From a virus: 64,000 nucleotides of DNA. Location of the stretch: IMG/VR virus record IMGVR_UViG_3300030419_003817, positions 1 to 64,000 of that record; one strand, given 5' to 3'. Position numbers and translations under genes: made by a program. Each line of letters starts with the position of its first letter. The first letter of the stretch is position 1. The notes under the pieces were generated by a model. It had not been told where the DNA came from, made no database searches, and saw only the letters and a list, made by a program, of their open reading frames with translations. Of the stretch, positions 26,087-33,836 are shown in pieces.

Positions 26087-26812
26087 TTAAACTTCTACGG
26101 GGTCAATACCAAAATTTTCAGACATCCTTCGTTCAAAGATTGCCCTGTCATAAGCATACATCTCTGGACTTTCTTGTTCGGCGTGCATTTCATCTGCATC
26201 TGGATGATTTCCTGGCAACCACTCATGACGGATGATGCACAAATCTAGATTAGTGAGTTTACCCAACAATCTACACACCGTAGTTTGTTCATCGTCTGCG
26301 TATACGGATTTGTATTCTGGGTTATAAATGTGTCCCATTGATTCATATATCGGGCGACTTAGAATAGCGAGAGTCATAATCCTCGGCCAGTCAGGTCGAA
26401 GACCATCATTGAAGTTTAATGCACCATCACAGTCTGGATAGTGATGTTCCATATTCTGGACAATGATGTCATCATAATTTTCAATTTGAGGAATCATGTC
26501 ATCGGAGAAAAGAAGAAGTATGTCAAACTCTTCTCCTTCCATGTCGTTGTTCACCGCTTCAATTTTAGATTTGGAGTTTCCGAATTTGTACTCCATTTCA
26601 TAATAACCTGCCTTTTTACCCTCTTCGTTTTTCTCATCCATCCACTTTCGCATTTCTTCGTTGTTCATGGTTTCATCATCTAAATCAACCGTTACCAATA
26701 TACGAACATAATGCTTCCCTGATAGGAAGTTGATATACTTGGATATGACCTCTTTGAATTTTTCTGGGCGACTTCGGGTGGGTGCTTTAATTAGCAGTTT
26801 TGGTTTTTTCAT
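26087..26812 (-). CDS. GT2-like glycosyltransferase, first gene of the glycan island
   Basis: A 241-residue protein with GT-A features: LLIKAPTRSRPEKF at the N-terminus, RILVTVDLDDETM, and LLLFSDDMIPQ near residue 105 as the metal site. GALNFNDGLRPDW and ADDEQTTVCRLLG further on match the acceptor part. It starts 16 nt after regA in genome order but is downstream of it in transcription, so it is the first island gene read after RegA. Acidic C-terminus. Probable sugar transferase, donor unknown. Confidence 0.72.
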   Translation of the reverse strand: MKKPKLLIKAPTRSRPEKFKEVISKYINFLSGKHYVRILVTVDLDDETMNNEEMRKWMDEKNEEGKKAGYYEMEYKFGNSKSKIEAVNNDMEGEEFDILLLFSDDMIPQIENYDDIIVQNMEHHYPDCDGALNFNDGLRPDWPRIMTLAILSRPIYESMGHIYNPEYKSVYADDEQTTVCRLLGKLTNLDLCIIRHEWLPGNHPDADEMHAEQESPEMYAYDRAIFERRMSENFGIDPVEV

Positions 26813-26828
26813 AATATAAATCTCACTT

Positions 26829-27239
26829 TTATTTTGATTTCCCTATATGGTATTTAGGACACAATTCCCAGTCATCTTTGTCTTTGTACGATAATATCTT
26901 AATTTGACTTAATGGTGTTATTGGTTCTTGACAACTATCGTAGTCTACAATTTCCAATAGTCCCCACTCTTCCAGAAGACCGGCAATTGCATTTCTTCTG
27001 CCTATGTCACTTTCTGATATATCTGTCTTTAGTCCATCTAAGGCAAACAATTCCTTAAAATGAACAATGTAGTACTTTCCTCTTTTGTGTAGAATGTGGC
27101 AAGACTGAAATAGTTTCTTTTCTTTTCTTGAAGATACACCAATTCTTGTGAGTGTCTCTCTAACCTTCAAGAAATCATCGTCTTTCTCCAAAGTCACTTC
27201 AACCAAATCTTCAACATTTATTTGTTTATATTCTTTCAT
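26829..27239 (-). CDS. regA: RegA translational repressor
   Basis: T4 RegA binds early mRNAs near start codons and shuts off their translation, including its own. Many T4 RegA stretches recur: VRETLTRIGVSS, LFQSCHILHKRGKYYIVHFKE, and EEWGLLEIV, with a C-terminal PKYHIGK. At 136 residues it is longer than T4 RegA (122) by a short N-terminal extension and a longer C-terminal loop. ATG 27239 has AAGGTG upstream. Canonical position downstream of gene 62, but here an epimerase gene lies between them and 24 glycan genes separate it from the structural and polymerase genes that follow. Confidence 0.96.
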   Translation of the reverse strand: MKEYKQINVEDLVEVTLEKDDDFLKVRETLTRIGVSSRKEKKLFQSCHILHKRGKYYIVHFKELFALDGLKTDISESDIGRRNAIAGLLEEWGLLEIVDYDSCQEPITPLSQIKILSYKDKDDWELCPKYHIGKSK

Positions 27240-27282
27240 TATAATTACACCTTATTTGTAACTATTTAGTAAAAATGAAGAT

Positions 27283-28212
27283 TTAGTTTTTCATATACCA
27301 ATCAGCAGTCCTCTTTAGACCTTCCCAAATATCTACCTTTGGTGTGTAATCTAAATGACTTTTTGCTTTTTCAACCGAACCATGTGTTATATCAACATCA
27401 CCAATTCTTCTTGGAAGTTTCTTAGACTTAACATCATACTCTCTTAAAAACCAAAGCATAATTTCATTGACAGATGTGGTCTCTCCGCACGATATATTAT
27501 ATGCCTCTCCTAGAAATTCTCCTTCATATAGGGATGCTTTTAAAAGGGCATCGGTCACATTGTCAATGTAACAAAAGTCTCTAGATTGTGAACCATCACC
27601 ATAAAGAATCAATTCATTTCCCTGCTTGACGGCATCTAACCAAGAACATATGACTGTTGCGTATGGGTTGTCTCCAGTTTGGAGAGGACCAAACACCGTG
27701 AATAAACGAAGACATACCGTATCCAAGTCATACAACTTTGCATATAATCTACAAAATTCTTCTGCTGTTTTCTTTTGGAGTGCATATGGAGATATGGGAT
27801 TCAAATCAAAATCTTCCTCCACAGGCAGAACTTCTGAATTACCATATACAGAAGAGGATGATGCAAAAACAAATCTCTTAACCTTCCCCCTTACACAGGC
27901 ATCTAACAACTCAACCACCTTTACGATATTTTCGTTTGTAGTTTCTACTGGATGTTCGATTGAGTATGGAACTCTTGGAACTGCCGCTAAGTGAACGACC
28001 ACATCATAAACACCTTGTGCTACATCTTCGAGAATTTCTGAGGTGTCTGCACACATAGACTGCATATTGGCATAATTTAGTAAAAGGTTTCTTAGGTCAC
28101 AAACAGAATTGACATCTCTATCGACTACATTGAAGTTGATATTCTCCCCTGCACAACGCAAAGCAAAATTCTTTCCAATGAATCCCGCACCACCTGTAAT
28201 CAATATTTTCAT
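27283..28212 (-). CDS. Nucleotide-sugar epimerase (GalE-like SDR)
   Basis: A 309-residue extended SDR, typical of UDP-glucose 4-epimerase and UDP-glucuronate epimerase relatives. ILITGGAGFIGKNFA (NAD site), VVHLAAVPRVPYS near residue 70, SSSSVYG near 120, the YALQK catalytic pair near 145, and YGDGSQSRDFCYIDN near 205 are seen. It sits inside the replication cluster between gene 62 and regA, overlapping the end of gene 62 as ATGA. It may serve the glycan island; its exact sugar is unknown. Confidence 0.92.
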   Translation of the reverse strand: MKILITGGAGFIGKNFALRCAGENINFNVVDRDVNSVCDLRNLLLNYANMQSMCADTSEILEDVAQGVYDVVVHLAAVPRVPYSIEHPVETTNENIVKVVELLDACVRGKVKRFVFASSSSVYGNSEVLPVEEDFDLNPISPYALQKKTAEEFCRLYAKLYDLDTVCLRLFTVFGPLQTGDNPYATVICSWLDAVKQGNELILYGDGSQSRDFCYIDNVTDALLKASLYEGEFLGEAYNISCGETTSVNEIMLWFLREYDVKSKKLPRRIGDVDITHGSVEKAKSHLDYTPKVDIWEGLKRTADWYMKN

Positions 28213-28586
28213 AACATATCCTTGTATAGAGATTTTATTTCTTCAATCTCTGCTTTACTTAGAAGTGGGAGAACTTCCTTTGCTCTCTTGTATGAATAGT
28301 TATAGTGTTTTTTAACAACCTCTATCTCATCTATCTTTTCGGTCTTCAACCACTTACTGAATCGTTTTCTTTTGCGAAGACTATTAACCAAATAATCAAA
28401 ATGAAATTTTTTGTCTATGTTCGACATCGCATTCATTTCGTTCACATGAAAAATCGTATCTGTAAAATAAGACAAACACCTGTTAATTACATAAGGTGTG
28501 TATCCCTTTTCTACGAACTCATCATCCGTATCTAGTAGGGGTTCTTTTGTGTGGTTTATCGCATTTAAATAATTAGTTAGTTTCAT
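28209..28586 (-). CDS. 62: Clamp loader small subunit gp62
   Basis: Small subunit of the gp44/62 clamp loader that places gp45 on DNA. A 125-residue protein, shorter than T4 gp62 (187), with the conserved central pattern FHFDYLVNSLRKRKRFSKWLK (compare HFNYLM...RGKRYGKWAK in T4). The ATG at 28586 is used; the frame is open a little farther upstream but only with non-ATG codons, and this start already overlaps the GroES-like gene by 14 nt. Position next to gene 44 supports the call. Confidence 0.88.
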   Translation of the reverse strand: MKLTNYLNAINHTKEPLLDTDDEFVEKGYTPYVINRCLSYFTDTIFHVNEMNAMSNIDKKFHFDYLVNSLRKRKRFSKWLKTEKIDEIEVVKKHYNYSYKRAKEVLPLLSKAEIEEIKSLYKDML

Positions 28587-28899
28587 AATAACCAGTCGGT
28601 AAGGCCGCTTCATCATTCACGATAGCAACAATATGGTCTGATGAAATATAAGACATACCATTCATCATAGCACATTTATTTTTGTCGTAAAGAACTGTGT
28701 CTCCCTTTTTTACTGGTGGTGTCTGAAACTTACCATTGTTCATCTCTATGCCATTTCCTGCACTAACCACCTTACCTACAGCAAATGGTTCACGGTTTAC
28801 CTGATTTTCAATAATAATTCCAGATTTAGTTTTGGTTTGCTTTTCTCTTTCTATGAGAATTACAATCTTATTAACTGCTTGTAGTGGGTCTTTTTCCAT
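28573..28899 (-). CDS. GroES/gp31-like co-chaperonin
   Basis: A 108-residue protein with the Cpn10 pattern: NKIVILIEREKQTKTKSGIII at residues 10-30 (first strand, mobile loop region), AVGKVVSAGNG near 40, VKKGDTVLYDK near 64 and ISSDHIVAIVND near 86. The family caps GroEL-type chaperonins; T4 gp31 replaces host GroES for folding gp23. ATG 28899 has GGAG upstream. Its place between genes 44 and 62 is unlike T4, where gene 31 is elsewhere. A large insertion (roof loop) like that of gp31 is not obvious. Confidence 0.85.
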   Translation of the reverse strand: MEKDPLQAVNKIVILIEREKQTKTKSGIIIENQVNREPFAVGKVVSAGNGIEMNNGKFQTPPVKKGDTVLYDKNKCAMMNGMSYISSDHIVAIVNDEAALPTGYYETN

Positions 28900-28908
28900 T
28901 TTAATCTC

Positions 28909-29853
28909 CTACTTGATTTCACAATGCATCATTAATTCTGTTAAACATGCAGTCATGTTAATTTCATGGTCTGCAACAAACGCCGCCTTGTATTGATATT
29001 CTGCTAATACCAACACTGCTTGTGGGATTGATTGTTTTGTTAGATGAGAATAAACACCATCATACAACTTTCTAAAAAGTTGAGTTTGGTCATTGTCAAT
29101 ATTATCAACCACCCATTTTCTAACCTTGGTGAATTCCTTTTCTTTCATTGCAGATATTAGACTCTTTAGATTAATATCTCCAATCTGCGAAAGTATTCCA
29201 ACATCGATAGTTCCTGCAACAGAGTACCTTTGTAACTCATTGATGATTCTACGAAAATCTGGAAAGTGCTTCATGACTAGTTCAGCAAGCACCTTCTCTT
29301 CATACTTCACATTTTCATTATCAAGAATCATTTTAATTCTATCGAGAATGCCAGATGCTAGTTTTGGTTTTTCGCTGTTTGGGATTTTAAAATCTATGCA
29401 AGTACATCGAGAGTGGATTGGCGATATAATCCGATTCTTGTAATTACAAGTTAGTATAAATCTACAGTTGTTTGAAAACTCCTCGATGAATCCACGCAAT
29501 GCGGGTTGCGTAGATTGTGCGTTTGAATAATCAAACTCATCGAGGATAACTACCTTTTTGTTCCCTGCCAAAGAAACGGTGCTTGCAAAATTACGAATCT
29601 TCGTTCGGAGTGTGTCAATATTTCCATCTTCCGAACAGTTAATCATAATCCAATCTGTCTCTAATTCATTGCACAATGCCTTTGCAAGGGTGGTTTTACC
29701 ACACCCCGCACCACCAGACAAAAGAAGATTCTGAGACTCACCTGAATCAATTATGTCATGGAATGTTTGTTTAATGTGGGTTGGTAAAATACAATCATCA
29801 ATTTTTTGTGGACGGTATTTTTCCACCCACAGGTATTCTTTCACTTGAACCAT
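28909..29853 (-). CDS. 44: Clamp loader large subunit gp44 (AAA+ ATPase)
   Basis: ATPase subunit of the clamp loader. WVEKYRPQKIDD at the N-terminus, Walker A GGAGCGKTT near residue 47, Walker B VVILDEFDY near 103 and sensor/Arg finger HSRCTCIDF near 147 match gp44 and RFC small subunits. 314 residues, close to T4 (319). Start ATG 29853 has AAGGATA upstream. It is followed by the GroES-like gene and gp62, and preceded by a GDP-mannose 3,5-epimerase gene. Confidence 0.97.
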   Translation of the reverse strand: MVQVKEYLWVEKYRPQKIDDCILPTHIKQTFHDIIDSGESQNLLLSGGAGCGKTTLAKALCNELETDWIMINCSEDGNIDTLRTKIRNFASTVSLAGNKKVVILDEFDYSNAQSTQPALRGFIEEFSNNCRFILTCNYKNRIISPIHSRCTCIDFKIPNSEKPKLASGILDRIKMILDNENVKYEEKVLAELVMKHFPDFRRIINELQRYSVAGTIDVGILSQIGDINLKSLISAMKEKEFTKVRKWVVDNIDNDQTQLFRKLYDGVYSHLTKQSIPQAVLVLAEYQYKAAFVADHEINMTACLTELMMHCEIK

Positions 29854-29867
29854 TATATAATATATCC

Positions 29868-30944
29868 TTAATGTTGTGAAGTATAAAGCACTCGGTCACG
29901 CATATCCAAATCAGCAACACTTATTCCATCACAATGCCAATGTCTGGCGTTGTCTGCTTTGATTTCAACTCGTACCCCTTCTTCACGCAGTTTCACTTGT
30001 TCAGAAATCCACTCGTAGGTTTTCTCCATTCCCTCTTGGAGAGACATCGAATAATCCCATCCAAGTTTTTCACGAATCAAATTGTTGTCGGAGTTTCTCC
30101 CACGAACGCCTTCTGGTCCTTCAATATTGTTAATTGTAAGTGATTTTCCAGAAATGTCAATTGCCATCTGAGCAAAATCATTAATTGCAATCATTTCTTC
30201 CGAACCAATGTTTACAGGTCCGTGGAAGTCTGACTCCATTAATTTAAGCATGGCATCTACACACTCATCGACATATAAGAATGAACGAGTCTGCTTTCCA
30301 TCACCCCAAACTTCAATTGATGTGCCATCTTCTGCAAGTGATGCTTTTCTGCACATTGCGGCGGGTGCTTTTTCTCTTCCACCATCCCAAGTCCCCTCTG
30401 GACCAAAGATATTATGAAACCTTGCAACCCTAACATCTAGATTGTAGTTCCGCATGTATGCAAGAAAAACTCTTTCGCTAAATAACTTTTCCCAACCATA
30501 TTCGCTGTCAGGATTCGCGGGGTACGCAGAATCTTCAGAACACATTGGGTTATCTGGGTCAAGTTGGTTGTGTTCGGGATACATGCAAGCAGATGAGGAG
30601 TAAAATACTTTCCCGACATCGTGCTTTACTGCTCTCTCAACAATGTTAAGATTAATTAGTGCCGAGTTATGCATGATGTCTGCATCATTTTCTCCAGTGA
30701 AAACAAAACCCGCACCGCCCATGTCTGCGGCGAGTTGATAAACTTCATCAATTCTAGTATCAAACAATGCATCACAAACGAGTTGGTCACGCAAGTCTCC
30801 GATAACAAAATCATCGGCAGGTGACTCACCATACTCTGTGTATTTTAAATCACACACACGAACCCAATGTCCTTGTTCTTTTAGTCTTTTGACTAAGTGA
30901 CTTCCAATAAATCCTCCACCACCACAAACTAGTATATTTTTCAT
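29868..30944 (-). CDS. GDP-mannose 3,5-epimerase
   Basis: A 358-residue SDR strongly resembling plant GDP-mannose 3',5'-epimerase, which makes GDP-L-galactose and GDP-L-gulose. Diagnostic stretches include QLAADMGGAGFV near residue 70, SSSACMYPEHNQL near 115, SEYGWEKL (catalytic Tyr/Lys), RFHNIFGPEGTW, GGREKAPAAMCRKA near 188, and GPEGVRGRNSDNNLIREKLGW near 275. A C-terminal tail of about 45 residues (HWHCDGIS) has no known match. It lies between genes 44 and 45, a replication locus, and may supply the fucosyltransferase-like proteins of the island. Confidence 0.93.
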   Translation of the reverse strand: MKNILVCGGGGFIGSHLVKRLKEQGHWVRVCDLKYTEYGESPADDFVIGDLRDQLVCDALFDTRIDEVYQLAADMGGAGFVFTGENDADIMHNSALINLNIVERAVKHDVGKVFYSSSACMYPEHNQLDPDNPMCSEDSAYPANPDSEYGWEKLFSERVFLAYMRNYNLDVRVARFHNIFGPEGTWDGGREKAPAAMCRKASLAEDGTSIEVWGDGKQTRSFLYVDECVDAMLKLMESDFHGPVNIGSEEMIAINDFAQMAIDISGKSLTINNIEGPEGVRGRNSDNNLIREKLGWDYSMSLQEGMEKTYEWISEQVKLREEGVRVEIKADNARHWHCDGISVADLDMRDRVLYTSQH

Positions 30945-30947
30945 AAT

Positions 30948-31640
30948 TTATCCTTTGTATGTTGAATCGGATTCAAGTGCAATCCAATATGTTACATTCT
31001 TGTTTTTGTTTACAAACCGACTCACAACCTTGTCTGTGATGGAAACATCATAATCACCAGACATCATTTTAAGATTCTCCACTTTGAAGTTAAACTTAAA
31101 ATCATCATCAGGAGTTGGCAAAGAACCAAGGTCGATTGAATAACTGTTTGAGGTCACATCGTCCTTATCGTGAATTAGCATAACCATTGAATCTCCGTCA
31201 GTTCGAACAGAGAGGTCTGGTAGTTGAAGAACTGAACCTGCTCTAAGAAGTTCAGTATAGTCTGATTCATCTAACTCAAACTCAACTACTGGTTCTGGCA
31301 TATTAATTTTCTTATTTACCGTTGTGAGTAGTTGTGGTTCACTATAGAAATACTTAACAGAAGAACCATTCTCGCCACTGATAATAACATAGTTATCGTG
31401 GAACTCAAACTCTGGTTCTGTGAAAAGACTTACAGTTGAAAGAAACTTATTCAAGTCCCAAATACCAAACTGCGTATCAAATGTTTCTGATACTTCTGCC
31501 TCTGCTAAAACATTCTTTACTGGTGAAACTGTTCTTATAGTATTGCCTGGTTCTACTAAAATGTTGGAATTAATTCCTGCAAAGTTTTTTAGAATGTCCA
31601 GTGTTTCTTGTGAAAGTTTCATCGCTGTCGCTGTACTCAT
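30948..31640 (-). CDS. 45: Sliding clamp gp45
   Basis: Trimeric DNA sliding clamp, processivity factor for gp43 and activator of late transcription through gp55/gp33. 230 residues (T4: 228). Seen: LSQETLDILKNFAGINSNIL, FDTQFGIWDLNKFLS near residue 58, and FNFKVENLKMMSGDYDV near 190, all aligning with T4 gp45. The ATG at 31640 has GGAG 6 nt before it and is preferred to one 12 nt upstream. Next in order is the GDP-mannose epimerase gene. Confidence 0.96.
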   Translation of the reverse strand: MSTATAMKLSQETLDILKNFAGINSNILVEPGNTIRTVSPVKNVLAEAEVSETFDTQFGIWDLNKFLSTVSLFTEPEFEFHDNYVIISGENGSSVKYFYSEPQLLTTVNKKINMPEPVVEFELDESDYTELLRAGSVLQLPDLSVRTDGDSMVMLIHDKDDVTSNSYSIDLGSLPTPDDDFKFNFKVENLKMMSGDYDVSITDKVVSRFVNKNKNVTYWIALESDSTYKG

Positions 31641-31658
31641 AATATTCTCCATGTTAAA

Positions 31659-31844
31659 TTACCATTGACCATCACTGTAGTCTTCATATGTATCAGGGTC
31701 AATTTCGCCCCGAACAACATCTTTTAGATATTTCTTGTTTTTATTTCTTCTAGAACGCCGGTCTTCTCTTTTGAGTGCCTTCTTATAATTATAGTGGTCG
31801 TCATCCCAATGTTCTTTGTTGGGTTGATTTTTCTTCCGTGCCAT
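31659..31844 (-). CDS. Small charged protein, unknown
   Basis: A 61-residue protein, basic in the first two thirds (RRSRRNKNKK) and acidic at the end (DPDTYEDYSD). No family recognised. It sits between rnh and gene 45, 4 nt after the first and with a gap of 18 nt before the second, in the same transcription unit. Charge pattern suggests binding to nucleic acid or to another protein, but this is only a guess. Confidence 0.65.
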   Translation of the reverse strand: MARKKNQPNKEHWDDDHYNYKKALKREDRRSRRNKNKKYLKDVVRGEIDPDTYEDYSDGQW

Positions 31845-31848
31845 CTCT

Positions 31849-32688
31849 TTAAAACTCTCCTATATGTTCCATAAGATTTTTTAGTTTCTTGTCTATAAAG
31901 TAGTTCAAAAGTTTATCTCGCTTATTTGTAGTTGAGGTATTATACGCCTCTAGAGTTTGTTCTTGGTATGTATCAGGAATGCAAGATAAATCCACGAGAT
32001 TTTTATTCCTGTTCCAATGTTCTCTTTCTTTAATTGTACCATCTTTTACTTCTTCGTAAAGACCTTCTATTGTCTTTTTTGTCAATCTTTTTTGTCTCTT
32101 GTCTGCATCAAGGTAAACATCATCATCGGACAAAATGTTTGGAATGCCGTCTGATGTGTCTCCACGAAGAATATGGTCTAGTAAAAATTGTTTCGGGTTT
32201 TCACACACCAAAAACTTTTTAGTTGTTGGACTATATTGTTTTATATTTGGATAAATCTGTAATTGTTGAAAGTCTTTGTCGCTTGAGACAATCAAAATCT
32301 TTTCCTCTGTGTGATAGTTTTTACAGATTGTGGCAATCAAATCATCTGCCTCTGTTCTCGGAATTTGAATGTTCTTGTAGGGGAAGACATCTCTTATCTC
32401 ACCTCTAATTTTATCCATGGCAGAATGTATTTCTTTCCAATCAAAAGGCGACTTGTCTTGTTGTTTCTTTCTGTTCTGCTTGTATTGTGGGAAGAAATCT
32501 TTTCTCCAACAATTTCCAGAATCATGACAAATCACTAGTTCCCCATATGTATTAGAAAATTTATTTCTATACATTCTGTATGTGTTCAAAACCAAATGAC
32601 GGATAAAATCTTCATTAAGTTCATTTGAGTATTTCATAGATTGAAATAGACTTGCTAGTATAATTTGATTATTGTCCAACAGTATCAT
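31849..32688 (-). CDS. rnh: RNase H / 5'-3' exonuclease (FEN-1 family)
   Basis: T4 RNase H-type 5' nuclease removing RNA primers from lagging-strand fragments. ILLDNNQIILASLF at the N-terminus carries the first Asp; YGELVICHDSGNCWRKDFFPQYK near residue 48, IPRTEADDLIA near 110, IVSSDKDFQQL near 133 and RGDTSDGIPNIL near 175 supply the metal-binding acids. 279 residues (T4: 305). ATG 32688 overlaps the stop of the upstream gene as ATGA. Confidence 0.94.
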   Translation of the reverse strand: MILLDNNQIILASLFQSMKYSNELNEDFIRHLVLNTYRMYRNKFSNTYGELVICHDSGNCWRKDFFPQYKQNRKKQQDKSPFDWKEIHSAMDKIRGEIRDVFPYKNIQIPRTEADDLIATICKNYHTEEKILIVSSDKDFQQLQIYPNIKQYSPTTKKFLVCENPKQFLLDHILRGDTSDGIPNILSDDDVYLDADKRQKRLTKKTIEGLYEEVKDGTIKEREHWNRNKNLVDLSCIPDTYQEQTLEAYNTSTTNKRDKLLNYFIDKKLKNLMEHIGEF

Positions 32689-33794
32689 TTGTATGCCTTT
32701 AGTATAATTGTGTTTTTGTTTAGTCTTCCGTTTGGCGTTTTCTCTTTTGCTTTAATAGACTTCCATACATTATTGAAGAGGCGAATCCCTGTCATCTTCT
32801 GTGATAGAATATCTTTTGGTTTTCTTAGAGTTTTTGTTTTGGAAGAGTCCTTGCTGAAGTTTGCAATCGTTGTTCCTTTAATATGGAATCCAGAAGGGTC
32901 AAGTGTGCTGTATATGGTTAGTTGTCTATATTTTGTATTGAATACCACCAACTTACTTGCACCCAAAATTTCTGTTGGGTTGATACTCTCAATTCCATAT
33001 TCTTTATTTTCTTTTTCATAGTTTACTTTTGCTACCTGTTGCTCTGGACTCTTTACCTTCTTCCTACGCTTTTTTCGGGTAGATGTGTTTGCAACTTCCA
33101 TGCAACCGTTTACGATTGATTGAAGAAACTTATAATACTTTTTCTTCTGTGGTTTTGTGAGAAACCCATATGCTTCGTTTAATTGGTCACACGAACCTTC
33201 GATTGCCTCTACAACTTCTGGTAGTCTCTGCTCATACCACTTTGCAACCATTCTTGCTTGTACGGATTTAACTTGATTTCTTTTCAACCAAGACTCTATT
33301 GTAAATGTGTTCTTATTCTTGTTAATAATATCTTCGAGAAACTGGTCTACATATGTACCCAAATCATCGATGTAACCACTGACTTGTTCCGCCATTCGTT
33401 CTTGGATGGATGGAGCAGAAACGCTTTCCTCTTGCTTTTCTTTCCTCGAAGAAAGTTTTTGCATACTCTTTCTTTTGATTGAGTCTAGATGCTTTTGTAC
33501 AGTTTTTGAAACTCCAATGGGAACTTTAAAATCCTTTGGTAGTTTGGATAGTATACGGCAGTAAGAAGAAATGAAGTAGTAGTCATTGCTGTCTGCATAT
33601 GAATAAGACTTTACTTCATTCTTTCCCTCTATATGCTTTACATAATCTAAAACCCACTGCTTTTCTTGTTTTCGTGATGCGGGATTGCATCGATACCAAC
33701 TAACACACTTATGAATATCCCAATCCAAATCGGAGGACTCTATAAGGTGGTCTATTGCCGGTTCTGTGTTTTTGATTGTTTTTCTTTTTGCCAT
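32685..33794 (-). CDS. Large basic protein of unknown function with its own promoter
   Basis: A 369-residue Lys-rich protein (many KKRRKK and KRK runs) without a recognised domain. Residues 95-130 and 150-215 look helical; the C-terminal 90 residues (LVVFNTKYRQLTIYSTLD) look beta-rich. It begins 6 nt after a consensus -10 box and has no Shine-Dalgarno sequence, so it may be translated from a leaderless mRNA. It overlaps rnh downstream as ATGA, so it probably acts in DNA replication or repair. I cannot give a function; basic charge suggests DNA or RNA binding. Confidence 0.85.
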   Translation of the reverse strand: MAKRKTIKNTEPAIDHLIESSDLDWDIHKCVSWYRCNPASRKQEKQWVLDYVKHIEGKNEVKSYSYADSNDYYFISSYCRILSKLPKDFKVPIGVSKTVQKHLDSIKRKSMQKLSSRKEKQEESVSAPSIQERMAEQVSGYIDDLGTYVDQFLEDIINKNKNTFTIESWLKRNQVKSVQARMVAKWYEQRLPEVVEAIEGSCDQLNEAYGFLTKPQKKKYYKFLQSIVNGCMEVANTSTRKKRRKKVKSPEQQVAKVNYEKENKEYGIESINPTEILGASKLVVFNTKYRQLTIYSTLDPSGFHIKGTTIANFSKDSSKTKTLRKPKDILSQKMTGIRLFNNVWKSIKAKEKTPNGRLNKNTIILKAYK

Positions 33795-33800
33795 GGGTGT

Positions 33801-33829
33801 ATTATATATTAGTATACATCAATTGTCAA
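33801..33829 (-). promoter_or_regulatory. Consensus sigma70 promoter before the 33794 gene
   Basis: On the minus strand TTGACA (33824-33829) and TATAAT (33801-33806) are separated by exactly 17 nt, a perfect consensus pair. It lies in the 42-nt gap after the methyltransferase gene. Only 6 nt follow the -10 box before the ATG at 33794, so initiation at the usual distance would start at the A of the ATG. It should fire with the host holoenzyme, that is early in infection, and could also feed rnh and the clamp cluster. Confidence 0.85.
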
Positions 33830-33836
33830 GGTTGTT

